This document shows positions 9,427-17,303 of a stretch of 64,000 nucleotides of DNA, piece by piece; the first letter of the stretch is position 1; the number at the start of each line of letters is the position of its first letter. The DNA is from Microbulbifer sp. TB1203. GTDB taxonomy: Bacteria > Pseudomonadota > Gammaproteobacteria > Pseudomonadales > Cellvibrionaceae. The notes below the pieces were generated by a model. The model searched no databases. It worked only from the letters and a program-made list of their open reading frames with translations, and was not told where the DNA came from. The stretch is from the NCBI RefSeq assembly GCF_030997045.1, contig NZ_CP116899.1:4612001-4676000 (forward strand), written 5' to 3'. The position numbers were made by a program, and so were the translations under genes.

Positions 9427-9768
9427 TCACGGGTCACTAAGGATAGTGCGAGAAGCCAGCGACTCAGCCGGCACATTAGGCAGTCTCTGCTGATGGCGGT
9501 CCATTAACGTTTCCCACTCCTGGCAGGCTGGGTCGAGATCCAGGTACTGTAGGCAGGCCTTTGCCGGATCATAGTCGTCGATCGTTGTCATTAACATGAA
9601 GGGACGATTGCCGTGTCTGGCATTCGTGGTCATCCTTAAAGCTCCGTCAAGGTGATGACGGCACTGTTGGATTGTGACCAGGCAGCAAGGAGATTCGTCA
9701 ATTGGGTGGCCGGGATGAGTAATCATTGAGCTGTGATGGCTGTGCTTATCTGCTTGCGGCGCCGGCAT
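9427..9768 (-). CDS. L-rhamnose/L-fucose mutarotase-like protein (RhaM/DUF718 family)
   Basis: The 113-residue product matches the mutarotase family over most of its length. GNRPFMLMTT corresponds to the usual GNRLFMIME and QEWETLMDRHQQRLP to QEWEALMxRFQQPLP, with an acidic DDYDPAKA segment between. These enzymes interconvert anomers of L-rhamnose or L-fucose. The first 15 residues do not look like the normal family N-terminus, so the start may be wrong or the gene partly decayed. It is 9 bp from the AraC regulator and likely in one operon with it. A TGTAAATGTTTACT palindrome lies just upstream at 9792-9805. Confidence 0.55.
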   Translation of the reverse strand: MPAPQADKHSHHSSMITHPGHPIDESPCCLVTIQQCRHHLDGALRMTTNARHGNRPFMLMTTIDDYDPAKACLQYLDLDPACQEWETLMDRHQQRLPNVPAESLASRTILSDP

Positions 9769-9791
9769 CAGTCGGCCGGTCTCGTTATTGC

Positions 9792-9805
9792 TGTAAATGT
9801 TTACT
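9792..9805. promoter_or_regulatory. LacI-type operator-like palindrome upstream of mutarotase/AraC operon
   Basis: TGTAAATGTTTACT is an almost perfect palindrome matching 12 of 14 positions of the perfect TGTAAACGTTTACA before the GH10 gene at 33841. It lies in an AT-rich stretch 24 bp upstream of the mutarotase-like start, where a promoter is expected. LacI/GalR repressors bind sites of this form. Confidence 0.45.
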
Positions 9806-9970
9806 TTAATGCTTATACAACCATATTATCATATAAAATGCCATCGCATTTTGTGACTAGTGGTTGGTGGGCGGTCAATACGGCGTCGGGGGAGAACACC
9901 CCGAAGCGGGGACAGTTCTGGATGACCACTCTGCGGGAGGTGGGCAAATTCCTGCAGGGAAAGATACTAA

Positions 9971-10154
9971 TAAGGCGGAAGGGAAGGATATAAGGCGGAA
10001 GGGAAGGATACTCCCGGGACCGTATGAGCCAGGGATGCCGGTTACGAGCGTACAGGGTTACAGCGTGTCCCGGGAGAGGGGTATCCTTTCCTTCCGACCC
10101 GGTAGTAAATGATAAGGTAGAGGGGTTTTCTTTCCTCCCGGCCCGGTAGTAAAT
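9971..10154. repeat. Tandem and inverted repeat cluster
   Basis: A 20-bp unit, TAAGGCGGAAGGGAAGGATA, occurs twice back to back (9971-9990, 9991-10010). The sequence that follows, together with the second unit, is repeated in inverted form at 10067-10095 (CTCCCGGGAC pairs with GTCCCGGGAG, GGAAGGATA with TATCCTTTCC). CCCGGTAGTAAAT occurs twice further on (10098-10110 and 10142-10154). A large hairpin is possible. No protein-coding gene is convincing between 9769 and 10199. Confidence 0.7.
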
Positions 10155-10199
10155 ACGGACCCGGGGTACGTAAAAAAGCACTCACAAGGAGGTGGGGGT

Positions 10200-10817
10200 A
10201 TGTACTACTTGAAATGGCTGGTCCTGGCGGTATCGATTGCGCTGTCGGCCTGTTCCGGTGAGCTGGACAAGCGGGAACTCCGGCTGAAAGCGAACTTTAG
10301 TGAAGACTTCGATCGGGGCCTACCCGAATTTCTGATCTTCAACCCGGAAGGGGAATGTGTTTACCACAGCCAGGGATTCTCAACCGAGGAGCACTTTCTC
10401 GAAGAGCTGGACATAGTGCTGGCCGGAGGGCGTATCGAGAGATTACCCGTCGACAGCCCTGAGAAGCGTAAACTCCTGGAGCTGGCGGTGCGCAAAGCCG
10501 TCTACGAGAATACATCCATCCCCCCGGAACAAAAGGAATCGACGATTCGCACCTCGCTGCGGGAATCGATCAATCCCGAGCCGAGCTGCACCCATGAACT
10601 GGAATATTACCTGGGCCGGTTTGAGGAGCGCGACGGCGGAGACTTCTCGCCACAATCCCTGCCCGGGGGCAAAAGCGTGTTTATCGAGTTCTACGCCGAC
10701 AGGTGCCTGCCCTGTAAACAACAGGAGAGAGCGCTCGAGCGCTACTCCCCGAAAGGGGGGAATGAGTTTGTACTGCTGAAGGTGGAGCGGGACAAGACCA
10801 AGATCCAGGTGCAGTAG
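10200..10817 (+). CDS. Lipoprotein with thioredoxin-like CxxC motif
   Basis: A 205-residue protein with a lipoprotein signal peptide ending in the lipobox LSAC (Cys18). The N-terminal half is not recognised. The C-terminal part carries SVFIEFYADRCLPCKQQE (about residues 160-177), the first strand and active-site CxxC of a thioredoxin fold, and ends shortly after the next strand (FVLLKVERD). The fold looks truncated compared with a full thioredoxin, which needs about 60 more residues. The start has a strong AAGGAGG seven bases before the ATG. A disulfide or redox role in the periplasm is an inference. Confidence 0.7.
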   Translation: MYYLKWLVLAVSIALSACSGELDKRELRLKANFSEDFDRGLPEFLIFNPEGECVYHSQGFSTEEHFLEELDIVLAGGRIERLPVDSPEKRKLLELAVRKAVYENTSIPPEQKESTIRTSLRESINPEPSCTHELEYYLGRFEERDGGDFSPQSLPGGKSVFIEFYADRCLPCKQQERALERYSPKGGNEFVLLKVERDKTKIQVQ

Positions 10818-10951
10818 TCGGAGTTTCCCTGGCGACTGGCAACTGGTTTGGTTCTGAGTCGGAGAGTTCGTGGGGGCACGCGCCGGTTGCCGCCGCTATT
10901 CGCCTGCAAGCAGGCTCCACACCATAAACCCCGACAAGGGAGATAAATCCG

Positions 10952-12634
10952 ATGCGTTTGAAATGGCTGCTCGCCGCCGCGCTGCTGATCAGTGCACAGA
11001 CTGTCGCCGCGCCCCGGCCGGTGGAACCGGTGGCTTTCGACTGGTTCGAATATCGCGGTATGGACCCCCTGTTCAACGGCTCCCTGGCGAAGGGGGAATA
11101 CCAGAACCCCGTGGCCGCCGGCTTTTTCCCCGACCCCAGCATCGCGCGCCGGGGCGATGATTATTATATGGTCCACTCGTCCTTTGCCTATGTTCCGGGC
11201 CTGCCCATCCTGCACAGCCGCGACCTTGTCAACTGGCGGCTGCTCGGCCACGCGCTGACGCGACGATCGCAGGTGGATATGAGTGGGCTGCAGGTGTCCC
11301 GCGGTATTTTCGCGCCTACATTGCGCTATCACCAGGGCCGCTTCTACCTGATCGGCACCGCGGTGGACTCCGGGGGCAATTTTCTGATTACCGCGAAAGA
11401 TCCCCAAGGTCCCTGGTCCGATCCTGTCTGGCTGCCGGAAATCGGTGGCATAGATCCGGATATCTTTTTCGACGACGACGGCCGGGTGTATATCGCCCAC
11501 AACGATGCGCCGGAGGGCGAGCCGCTGTACGACGGTCACAGGGCCATCTGGCTGTGGGAGTACGACCTGGAGGCGGAACGGGTGCTGCCGGGTTCCGGCC
11601 GGGTGATTGTCAACGGCGGCGTGAACCTGAGTGAGAAGCCCATCTGGATCGAGGGCCCGCACCTGTACAAGGTGAATGGTTGGTACTACCTGCTGTGTGC
11701 CGAGGGCGGTACCGGCTACAACCACTCGGAGGTGGTCTTCCGCACCCGCAAACTGGACCAGCCCTTCGAACCCTACAGCGGCAACCCCATACTGACCCAG
11801 CGGGACCTGGACCGCGGCCGTGCCGATCCAATAGTGGCCGCGGGCCACGCGGACCTGGTGCAGACCCCCGAGGGGGAATGGTGGTCGGTATTCCTCGGCA
11901 CCCGTCCCTACGACGAAGTTTATTACAACACCGGCCGGGAGACTTTCCTGCTGCCGGTAAGCTGGAAAGACGGCTGGCCGCGGATACTGGCGGCGGGCCG
12001 GGCGATTCCCATGCGCCCCAGCGCGCCCGCCATCGACGCCGCGCCCGCGGAGGGCACACCGCTTACCGGCAACTTCACCTGGCGCGACGATTTCGAGACG
12101 CGGGAACTGAATCCCCACTGGAACCTGCTGCGCGGCGATTTCGAACAGGACTGGCTCCAGCTGCGCGGGAAACAGTTGCAGTTGCTCCCCAAGCCCCGCT
12201 CCATGGCATCGCAGGAACAGCCCGCTTATGTCGGCCGCCGGCAGCAGCACCAGCGTTTTCAAACCTCGGCCCAGTTGCGGCTGCCCGCTGACGAAGGGGT
12301 TTCCGCCGGAATCGTCGCCTTCCAGAATGAAAATTATCACTACTACCTGGGTGTGAAGGCGGCGGGAACAGATGGCTACGAAATATTCCTGGAACGGGCC
12401 GCCGGTGGTGAGCCGCAGCGTTTGCACAGCGTTTCCGTGGATGCAAAGGCGGGCGAACCGATAGCGCTGGAAATTCGCGGCGACCGGTCCGAGATAGGCT
12501 TTTACTACCGGTCCTCCGGCGGGCCGGCAAAAAAACTGGTTGCGGGGTTGGATGGCAAGCTGCTCAGCACCGAAGTGGCCGGCGGCTTTGTCGGTACCAC
12601 CCTGGGGCCCCACGCGCGGTTGGAGTCTCTGTAG
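10952..12634 (+). CDS. GH43 family beta-xylosidase/arabinofuranosidase
   Basis: A 560-residue secreted enzyme (signal peptide cut near residue 19). The N-terminal five-bladed propeller has the GH43 triad: general base Asp61 in FFPDPS, the pKa-modulating Asp in IDPDIFFDDDG (about 168) and general acid Glu234 in IEGPH. The C-terminal third (about 370-560) is a beta-sandwich of the kind fused to GH43 xylosidases. The likely role is release of xylose or arabinose from arabinoxylan fragments outside the cytoplasm. The start follows AAGGGAGA. Its TAG stop lies inside the first bases of a REP-like palindrome, so the last codons may have been set by that insertion. Confidence 0.88.
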   Translation: MRLKWLLAAALLISAQTVAAPRPVEPVAFDWFEYRGMDPLFNGSLAKGEYQNPVAAGFFPDPSIARRGDDYYMVHSSFAYVPGLPILHSRDLVNWRLLGHALTRRSQVDMSGLQVSRGIFAPTLRYHQGRFYLIGTAVDSGGNFLITAKDPQGPWSDPVWLPEIGGIDPDIFFDDDGRVYIAHNDAPEGEPLYDGHRAIWLWEYDLEAERVLPGSGRVIVNGGVNLSEKPIWIEGPHLYKVNGWYYLLCAEGGTGYNHSEVVFRTRKLDQPFEPYSGNPILTQRDLDRGRADPIVAAGHADLVQTPEGEWWSVFLGTRPYDEVYYNTGRETFLLPVSWKDGWPRILAAGRAIPMRPSAPAIDAAPAEGTPLTGNFTWRDDFETRELNPHWNLLRGDFEQDWLQLRGKQLQLLPKPRSMASQEQPAYVGRRQQHQRFQTSAQLRLPADEGVSAGIVAFQNENYHYYLGVKAAGTDGYEIFLERAAGGEPQRLHSVSVDAKAGEPIALEIRGDRSEIGFYYRSSGGPAKKLVAGLDGKLLSTEVAGGFVGTTLGPHARLESL

Positions 12635-12713
12635 GATGGGCAAAGGAGCGTAGCGACGTGCCCATCGTGGCCCCGTTGATGGGCACGTCGCTGTGCTCCT
12701 TTGCCCATCCTAC
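12631..12713. repeat. REP-like palindrome, type B
   Basis: Arms of 36 bp (12631-12666 and 12678-12713) begin GTAGGATGGGCAAAGGAGCG and pair almost completely. The same element recurs at 57547-57624. It lies between convergent genes, is followed on the plus strand by TTTTATT, and could serve as a terminator for both. Its TAG forms the stop codon of the GH43 gene. Confidence 0.85.
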
Positions 12714-12715
12714 TT

Positions 12716-14164
12716 TTATTCTGTGGCCCGCCTGGCCTGCACCGCCCCGGCATTTTCCCCGTAGACTTCGAACTGGTACAGCGAATACCCCCAACGGGTC
12801 GCGCGCTCCTTGCCGTAGAGCCTGACGAAGCGGGCAGTTACCGGCTCGAAACGGATATTTTCGGTGCCGCCCTCGCTGTCACTCCGCTCATAAACGGTGT
12901 TCCAGTTTTCGGCATCGTTTGACATCTGGATTTCATAGTCGCGCCCGTGGGCGGTCTCCCAGAAGAGTTTTACATTGTTTATGGGATAGGCCTCTCCGAG
13001 ATCCAGGGTTATCCAACTGGGGTCCCGGTAGTCGCTCGACCAGCGGGTGCCGAAATCCCCGTCTATCAGGTAGCCGGGATCGGAGGTGAATTTCCGCTCC
13101 TCGTTGGAGGAGGTCTGAACGGAAACGCCATGGTAGCGCGCCAGGTTGCCGCTGCCTTTCTCCTGTACGGAAATATTGAAATCGGAGGTGTTCGCCAGCC
13201 CGCTCTGAGCCTCCGCCCGCACCTGGATCACGGCCGAGCCGGCGCGGTTGGGCGCAAAGTTCAGTCTGATACGGTTTTCGCTGTCGATACTGGCATTGAC
13301 CAGGTCGGTATTGGAATTGCCGGTGATCTGGTACCGAAGTGATGCGTTCGCCGGGTGGTGGCCGATTTCATCCAGGTCGACGTAGTGCACTGAAGTTTCG
13401 GTACCGGTGGCAAATACGGCGTCGGTGATGTCCTCCAGCACTGGGTAGCCCAGCAGCCAGCGCACGCTGTTTTGCAGCAGTGCCTGGTAGCCGGCGTTCT
13501 CCACCGCCTCCCTGCCGTGGCCCAGGGCCAGCCCCATCACTCTGCCCTTTCCCCAACTGCGCTGCCACAGCACCGGCAGGTGTTCAGAGCGTGCGATCAC
13601 CTCCAGGTCCTCGGTATTGGTCTGTAAGAAATAGAGCTCGTCGCGAATGGAAAAATTTGTCAGCCCGCGGACTATGGGATGCTGGACCTGATCGTTGTAG
13701 TCGTAGCCGTACCAGGAGTCGAAGGTGTACACCACCCGCTCGGCCATATCGGCGCCGCCCAGGAAGCGGCCGCCCATGAGTTTCGGGTAGCGCTCAGAGT
13801 TGAGAAAGGTCACCAGGCCGGAGTGCATCGCCAGATAGGATTTCCCTTCGCCGATAAAACGATAGAAGGCATCCAGCTGCTTTTCCGTGGGGGTCAGAAA
13901 CATCGAGTTGTTGAGTATCAGGTCGTAGCGCGCCAGCGCCCGGTCGTTGAGCACGGATAGATCCTCGGTCACGGTGATGTCCGCGATATCGCCGAGTATT
14001 TCCACGATCCTGTCGTTGTGGAACTCGTGAACCCAGGGTGGATAGTCGGGGTTTCTCTCCTCGCTGTTGCCGTTGCCGGTGATCAGCAGCGCCCGGGGCG
14101 TCGCCGCCTGGACTGTGCCGGCGGCGAGTATTCCGGTCAACAGGGTGCACGCCAGATATTTCAT
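12716..14164 (-). CDS. ThuA domain protein with C-terminal discoidin (F5/8 type C) domain
   Basis: A 482-residue secreted protein with a signal peptide cut after VQAA (about residue 20). The ThuA-like domain (about 22-245) has the family pattern ALLITGNGN...YDLILNN...YLAMHSG...LALGHGREAVENAGYQALLQNSVRWLLG. A linking beta-sandwich (about 255-340) precedes a C-terminal F5/8C-like carbohydrate-binding domain (about 345-475) with WSSDYRDPSWITLDLGE and VKLFWETAHGRDYEIQMS. ThuA proteins are found in sugar-utilisation loci and their reaction is mostly undefined. Binding to a cell-wall glycan is a reasonable inference. It converges with the GH43 gene. Confidence 0.82.
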   Translation of the reverse strand: MKYLACTLLTGILAAGTVQAATPRALLITGNGNSEERNPDYPPWVHEFHNDRIVEILGDIADITVTEDLSVLNDRALARYDLILNNSMFLTPTEKQLDAFYRFIGEGKSYLAMHSGLVTFLNSERYPKLMGGRFLGGADMAERVVYTFDSWYGYDYNDQVQHPIVRGLTNFSIRDELYFLQTNTEDLEVIARSEHLPVLWQRSWGKGRVMGLALGHGREAVENAGYQALLQNSVRWLLGYPVLEDITDAVFATGTETSVHYVDLDEIGHHPANASLRYQITGNSNTDLVNASIDSENRIRLNFAPNRAGSAVIQVRAEAQSGLANTSDFNISVQEKGSGNLARYHGVSVQTSSNEERKFTSDPGYLIDGDFGTRWSSDYRDPSWITLDLGEAYPINNVKLFWETAHGRDYEIQMSNDAENWNTVYERSDSEGGTENIRFEPVTARFVRLYGKERATRWGYSLYQFEVYGENAGAVQARRATE

Positions 14165-14266
14165 GATTTCTTCCTCTGAGGTCAGTGTTATTTGGAACTG
14201 ACCTTAGAGGGTCTGTGGTGTGGGGGTCTTGTAAAAAACCGAACCGGCTGGAGGGGAACATATCTG

Positions 14267-14323
14267 GTAGGAGCGGCCGTTGGCCGCGATCCGAGCCAGA
14301 TCGCGGCCAACGGCCGCTCCTAC
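14267..14323. repeat. REP-like palindrome, type A
   Basis: Perfect 24-bp arms (14267-14290 and 14300-14323) begin GTAGGAGCGGCCG. It belongs to the same family as the elements near 28632, 30677, 35600, 38219, 50212 and the copy inside the GH67 gene at 56463. It lies between the AraC regulator and the ThuA gene. Confidence 0.9.
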
Positions 14324-14334
14324 AACGACGTCAA

Positions 14335-15171
14335 CTAACGAAGATTGCACAGATAGGCCCGGCTTTCCGCAGCGAGGAAAAAGCCGGTCAGGGGCCTGTC
14401 GGTGCACAGGTACTGTGAAGGGCTCACGCCCGCGAGGGATTTGAAATCGTGGGCGAAATGCGCGTGGTCGTAGTAGCCGCAGTGCTGCGCAACTTCCGTC
14501 AGCGAGATTCGGGGATCGGCCAGGTACTGAAAGCTCTTCTGGAAGCGGATCATCTTCGCCAGCTGTTTCGGCGACAGGCCGGTATGCCGCCTGAACCGGG
14601 ATTGCAGATGGCGGTCGCTCACCCCGAGTTCCGCGCAGAGCCTGTCGATGGTCGGCGGTTCCGGCAGAAACAGCCTGCGCACCGCCCGCTCCACCAGCCG
14701 GTAACAGCTCCCGGTATTCGCGGACTGCAGCCGGTGCAACAGGTGGTTTTCCATCAGCCGGACAAAGCGTTCGAACGCCGGTCTCTCGAACACCCTGTCG
14801 ACGATCCGCTCGAAGTCGCCGCCGAACAGCGCGCGCAGATCGATGGACTGGTCCCGCAGGTCGCAAATGGATTCGCGGGTAAATGGTGAGAAACTATGGG
14901 GGTAGAACTTGATGCCGAAATACCGCTGGCGCCCGCTGGTGACGACCTGGTAAGGCTTGGTCATCTGCCCCACCAATTCCACCGCGGGGTTGGTGTTCAG
15001 CCCGTGGCCGTCGTCGCGCAACACCCGGGTTTCCACATTGAAGATGATTTCCTGGCAGCCGTCCGGCAGGGTGCGATCGCGTACAGTTACCGGCTCGGCG
15101 GAATCAATCGCCCAGAAGCAGTTGATGTAGGGGCGGAGTTCCGCCCGCGGTGCCTGTTCGCGATAATCCAT
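14335..15171 (-). CDS. AraC-family transcriptional regulator
   Basis: A 278-residue cytoplasmic regulator when started at the ATG at 15171, which follows a purine-rich GGGGGGAAA. An upstream in-frame ATG at 15249 lies inside a direct repeat and is unlikely. The N-terminal DUF6597-like/cupin region (about 5-150) contains RPYINCFWAID and TLPDGCQEIIFN. The C-terminal AraC domain (about 165-260) has TIDRLCAELGVSDRHLQSRF and SLTEVAQHCGYYDHAHFAHDFK. Its target is not evident; the neighbouring GH9 and ThuA genes are candidates. Confidence 0.85.
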   Translation of the reverse strand: MDYREQAPRAELRPYINCFWAIDSAEPVTVRDRTLPDGCQEIIFNVETRVLRDDGHGLNTNPAVELVGQMTKPYQVVTSGRQRYFGIKFYPHSFSPFTRESICDLRDQSIDLRALFGGDFERIVDRVFERPAFERFVRLMENHLLHRLQSANTGSCYRLVERAVRRLFLPEPPTIDRLCAELGVSDRHLQSRFRRHTGLSPKQLAKMIRFQKSFQYLADPRISLTEVAQHCGYYDHAHFAHDFKSLAGVSPSQYLCTDRPLTGFFLAAESRAYLCNLR

Positions 15172-15186
15172 TTCCCCCCCTGTGAT

Positions 15187-15410
15187 ACTAAGTCGAGGCC
15201 TGGGCGGCCTTGCTACCGGTAGCCGTTCGTTCAACAGCCTCATCGGCAATCGTTTCTCGAACGGCTCCCGGTATCAGGGCCTTCAGATCACTAAGCCAAG
15301 GCCTGGGCGGCCCTGCTACCGGTAGCCGTTCGTTCAACAGCCTCATCGGTCTATTTATCAGCCGCAGGCGCTTTTCTCGAACGACTCCCGGTATCAGGGC
15401 CTTAGCATCA
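15187..15410. repeat. Two imperfect direct repeats of about 100-120 bp
   Basis: Units at about 15187-15289 and 15290-15410 share ACTAAG, GGCCTGGGCGG, the perfect palindrome GCTACCGGTAGC (15212-15223 and 15315-15326), CGTTCGTTCAACAGCCTCAT, TTTCTCGAACG and CTCCCGGTATCAGGGCCTT. The second unit carries about 17 extra bases in the middle. They fill the gap between the AraC regulator and GH9. No gene is seen here. Confidence 0.85.
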
Positions 15411-15485
15411 AGCCCCGGTATTCTTTTCCCGAGTCCCGAAGGCGAGTAGTTACAGTTTATTTTCATTCTTGCTATCCGGTTTATT

Positions 15486-17267
15486 TCAGTCTGCAGAGCG
15501 AATGGCATTCACCGCGTTGGCCAGGTAGGCAAAGGGTGCATTCCAGTTGATCGCAATTTCGTTGCTGGCATAGCTGCAGACCGCGTCGGTATAGGATTCG
15601 TCGGGGATATTGCTGGGATATTCGCAGCCATCCTGCTGGCCGGGATTTGGGCCTCCGGCGAGGAAGCCGGGTAGTGGAGGCAGATCCGGCCGGGACGCGG
15701 CCAATCGATGGTGGGGCCACCGGGTGCTGTTGCCGCCAAAACCCGTTACATAGCTGTAGCCGGTGGCATTTCTGCCCAGCAGATAGTCGAGGTTGTCCTC
15801 CGCGCTTTGCAGAAATTCCCTGTCTCCGCTCAGGTGATAGGCCTCCAGTAGCAGTATGCCCTGGTTGGATGCCACCGAATTGCTCCCCCAGATAAAGTTT
15901 TTCTCGCTCGATCCCATCGGGGCCAGGTACGACCACCGGGCGCCTTCTTGGCGGAGTCTTTTGGCTTCGGCGACGAGAGTGGCTTTCCGTCCGGAGAGCC
16001 ACTCCGCAGGCACATGCTCGAGGTTTTCCCCGTGGCGGATCAGGGAGTAGTAGCCCAGCCATTGCACATCGGGCCAGGAGGGTAGTGTGTATTCCGCGGA
16101 GCCCTTTTCCACCTCTTTCCAATAGGTAGGGTTTTTGGTGCTGATATACAGCTCGGAAGCGGCCCATATCCATTCATCCCGGAGATTTTCATCGCCATAG
16201 GTGCCGGTCTGCACATCCGGGTCGAACTTCCGGTTTATTTCGTTTTGCCGGTAGTGGACCTTTGGATTCAACCCGGCCCATTGCCAGGCTTTTTCCGCGG
16301 CTTTCAAGTAGGCCGCGGAATTCTCCGGGGAGAAGGGTTTGAACACCCGGGCTGCCTGGGCCATCACCGCGGCGAAATCCAGGGTGGCGGCGGTGCTCTT
16401 CTGTACTACGTAGCGCTGGCTGGTGGCGCCGGTGGGTGCTATCTCCATGCCCTCGAACGCAGCGGTGGTGAGCTTGTGATAGACGTCGCCGTCTGCCGGA
16501 TCCTGCATGGTGAGCATCCAGTCCAGGTTGTACAGCACCTCGTTCAGGATGTCCGGGAGATTGTCGCCGGATTCGGGAATATTCAGGTCCAGCGAGCCGA
16601 AGTAATCCGGGTACCGCTCGTAAGCGGCCAGCAGGGTGCCCATGGTAATGCCGCTGTTCACGATGTATTTGTTGTAGTCGCCGGCGTCGTACCAGCCCTT
16701 CGGGGAGGGAATCAGGGTCCCCTCCGGGCGGGAAGTGCTCGCCGCGGAGGCGTGGATCATTACCCAGTCGTCCGGGTGCCCGCCCTTCCTGGCCCACCGG
16801 CCTGCATAGGCTTTCTCTATATCCGTGGAAGCGCGCTGGAAATAGAATGCCTTTAGACCGGCCTTTCCCAGATCTTTGTATATCCCGTTTTGCACCGCAA
16901 AGACGTAGGACCTGCCCAGGCCGGGAATCTCCAGGGTGTATTCCCCTTCACTCTTCAGTTCAGAAAAGTCCGCGTTCCACACCTTTTTCCCGGACCAGGT
17001 TGGGGCGGCATTTTCGGAAAGCTTTCCTTCGAGCACTACGGTATTTTTCTTCCGGTCCAGAACCCTGAAGGACCCGGGAGACTTTTCGGACAAAACAACC
17101 GCCACTTTTTTCTGCAAGGGGTAGTAGCCGACCTGGTTTAATCGGATCTGGTCAGTGGGCTGCAGACCCTGCTCTTTGGGTGAGGCGCCGCAGGAGCCCA
17201 CCAGAAAAGAGAGAACGAGAAATGCAATGGGGTTTAACCCGGTGGGCGAAAATCTGTAACTGAACAT
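15486..17267 (-). CDS. GH9 family endoglucanase/exo-glucosidase lipoprotein
   Basis: A 593-residue protein with a probable lipoprotein signal (lipobox VGSC, Cys26). An N-terminal Ig-like CelD_N domain (about 37-125, starting IRLNQVGYYP) precedes the (alpha/alpha)6 GH9 barrel. Catalytic signatures are GWYDAGDYNKY (Asp194 and Asp197), WPHHR near 505 and the acid Glu570 in YASNEIAINWNAP. GH9 enzymes cleave beta-1,4-glucans by inversion. The lack of a C-terminal CBM and the lipid anchor suggest action on cello-oligosaccharides or mixed-linkage glucan at the membrane, perhaps as an exo-glucosidase. It follows the aldo/keto reductase on the same strand with a 36-bp gap, so probably one operon. Confidence 0.9.
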   Translation of the reverse strand: MFSYRFSPTGLNPIAFLVLSFLVGSCGASPKEQGLQPTDQIRLNQVGYYPLQKKVAVVLSEKSPGSFRVLDRKKNTVVLEGKLSENAAPTWSGKKVWNADFSELKSEGEYTLEIPGLGRSYVFAVQNGIYKDLGKAGLKAFYFQRASTDIEKAYAGRWARKGGHPDDWVMIHASAASTSRPEGTLIPSPKGWYDAGDYNKYIVNSGITMGTLLAAYERYPDYFGSLDLNIPESGDNLPDILNEVLYNLDWMLTMQDPADGDVYHKLTTAAFEGMEIAPTGATSQRYVVQKSTAATLDFAAVMAQAARVFKPFSPENSAAYLKAAEKAWQWAGLNPKVHYRQNEINRKFDPDVQTGTYGDENLRDEWIWAASELYISTKNPTYWKEVEKGSAEYTLPSWPDVQWLGYYSLIRHGENLEHVPAEWLSGRKATLVAEAKRLRQEGARWSYLAPMGSSEKNFIWGSNSVASNQGILLLEAYHLSGDREFLQSAEDNLDYLLGRNATGYSYVTGFGGNSTRWPHHRLAASRPDLPPLPGFLAGGPNPGQQDGCEYPSNIPDESYTDAVCSYASNEIAINWNAPFAYLANAVNAIRSAD

Positions 17268-17303
17268 TATGTCTTGTAGTCCGGAACGCTTATTAAGGAA
17301 TCC

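Noticed and set aside
9813..10181. 122-codon minus-strand frame
   Set aside because: It consists mostly of the tandem and inverted repeats and has no family features.
10742..12643. 633-codon minus-strand frame
   Set aside because: Antisense to the GH43 gene; no domain or start signal.
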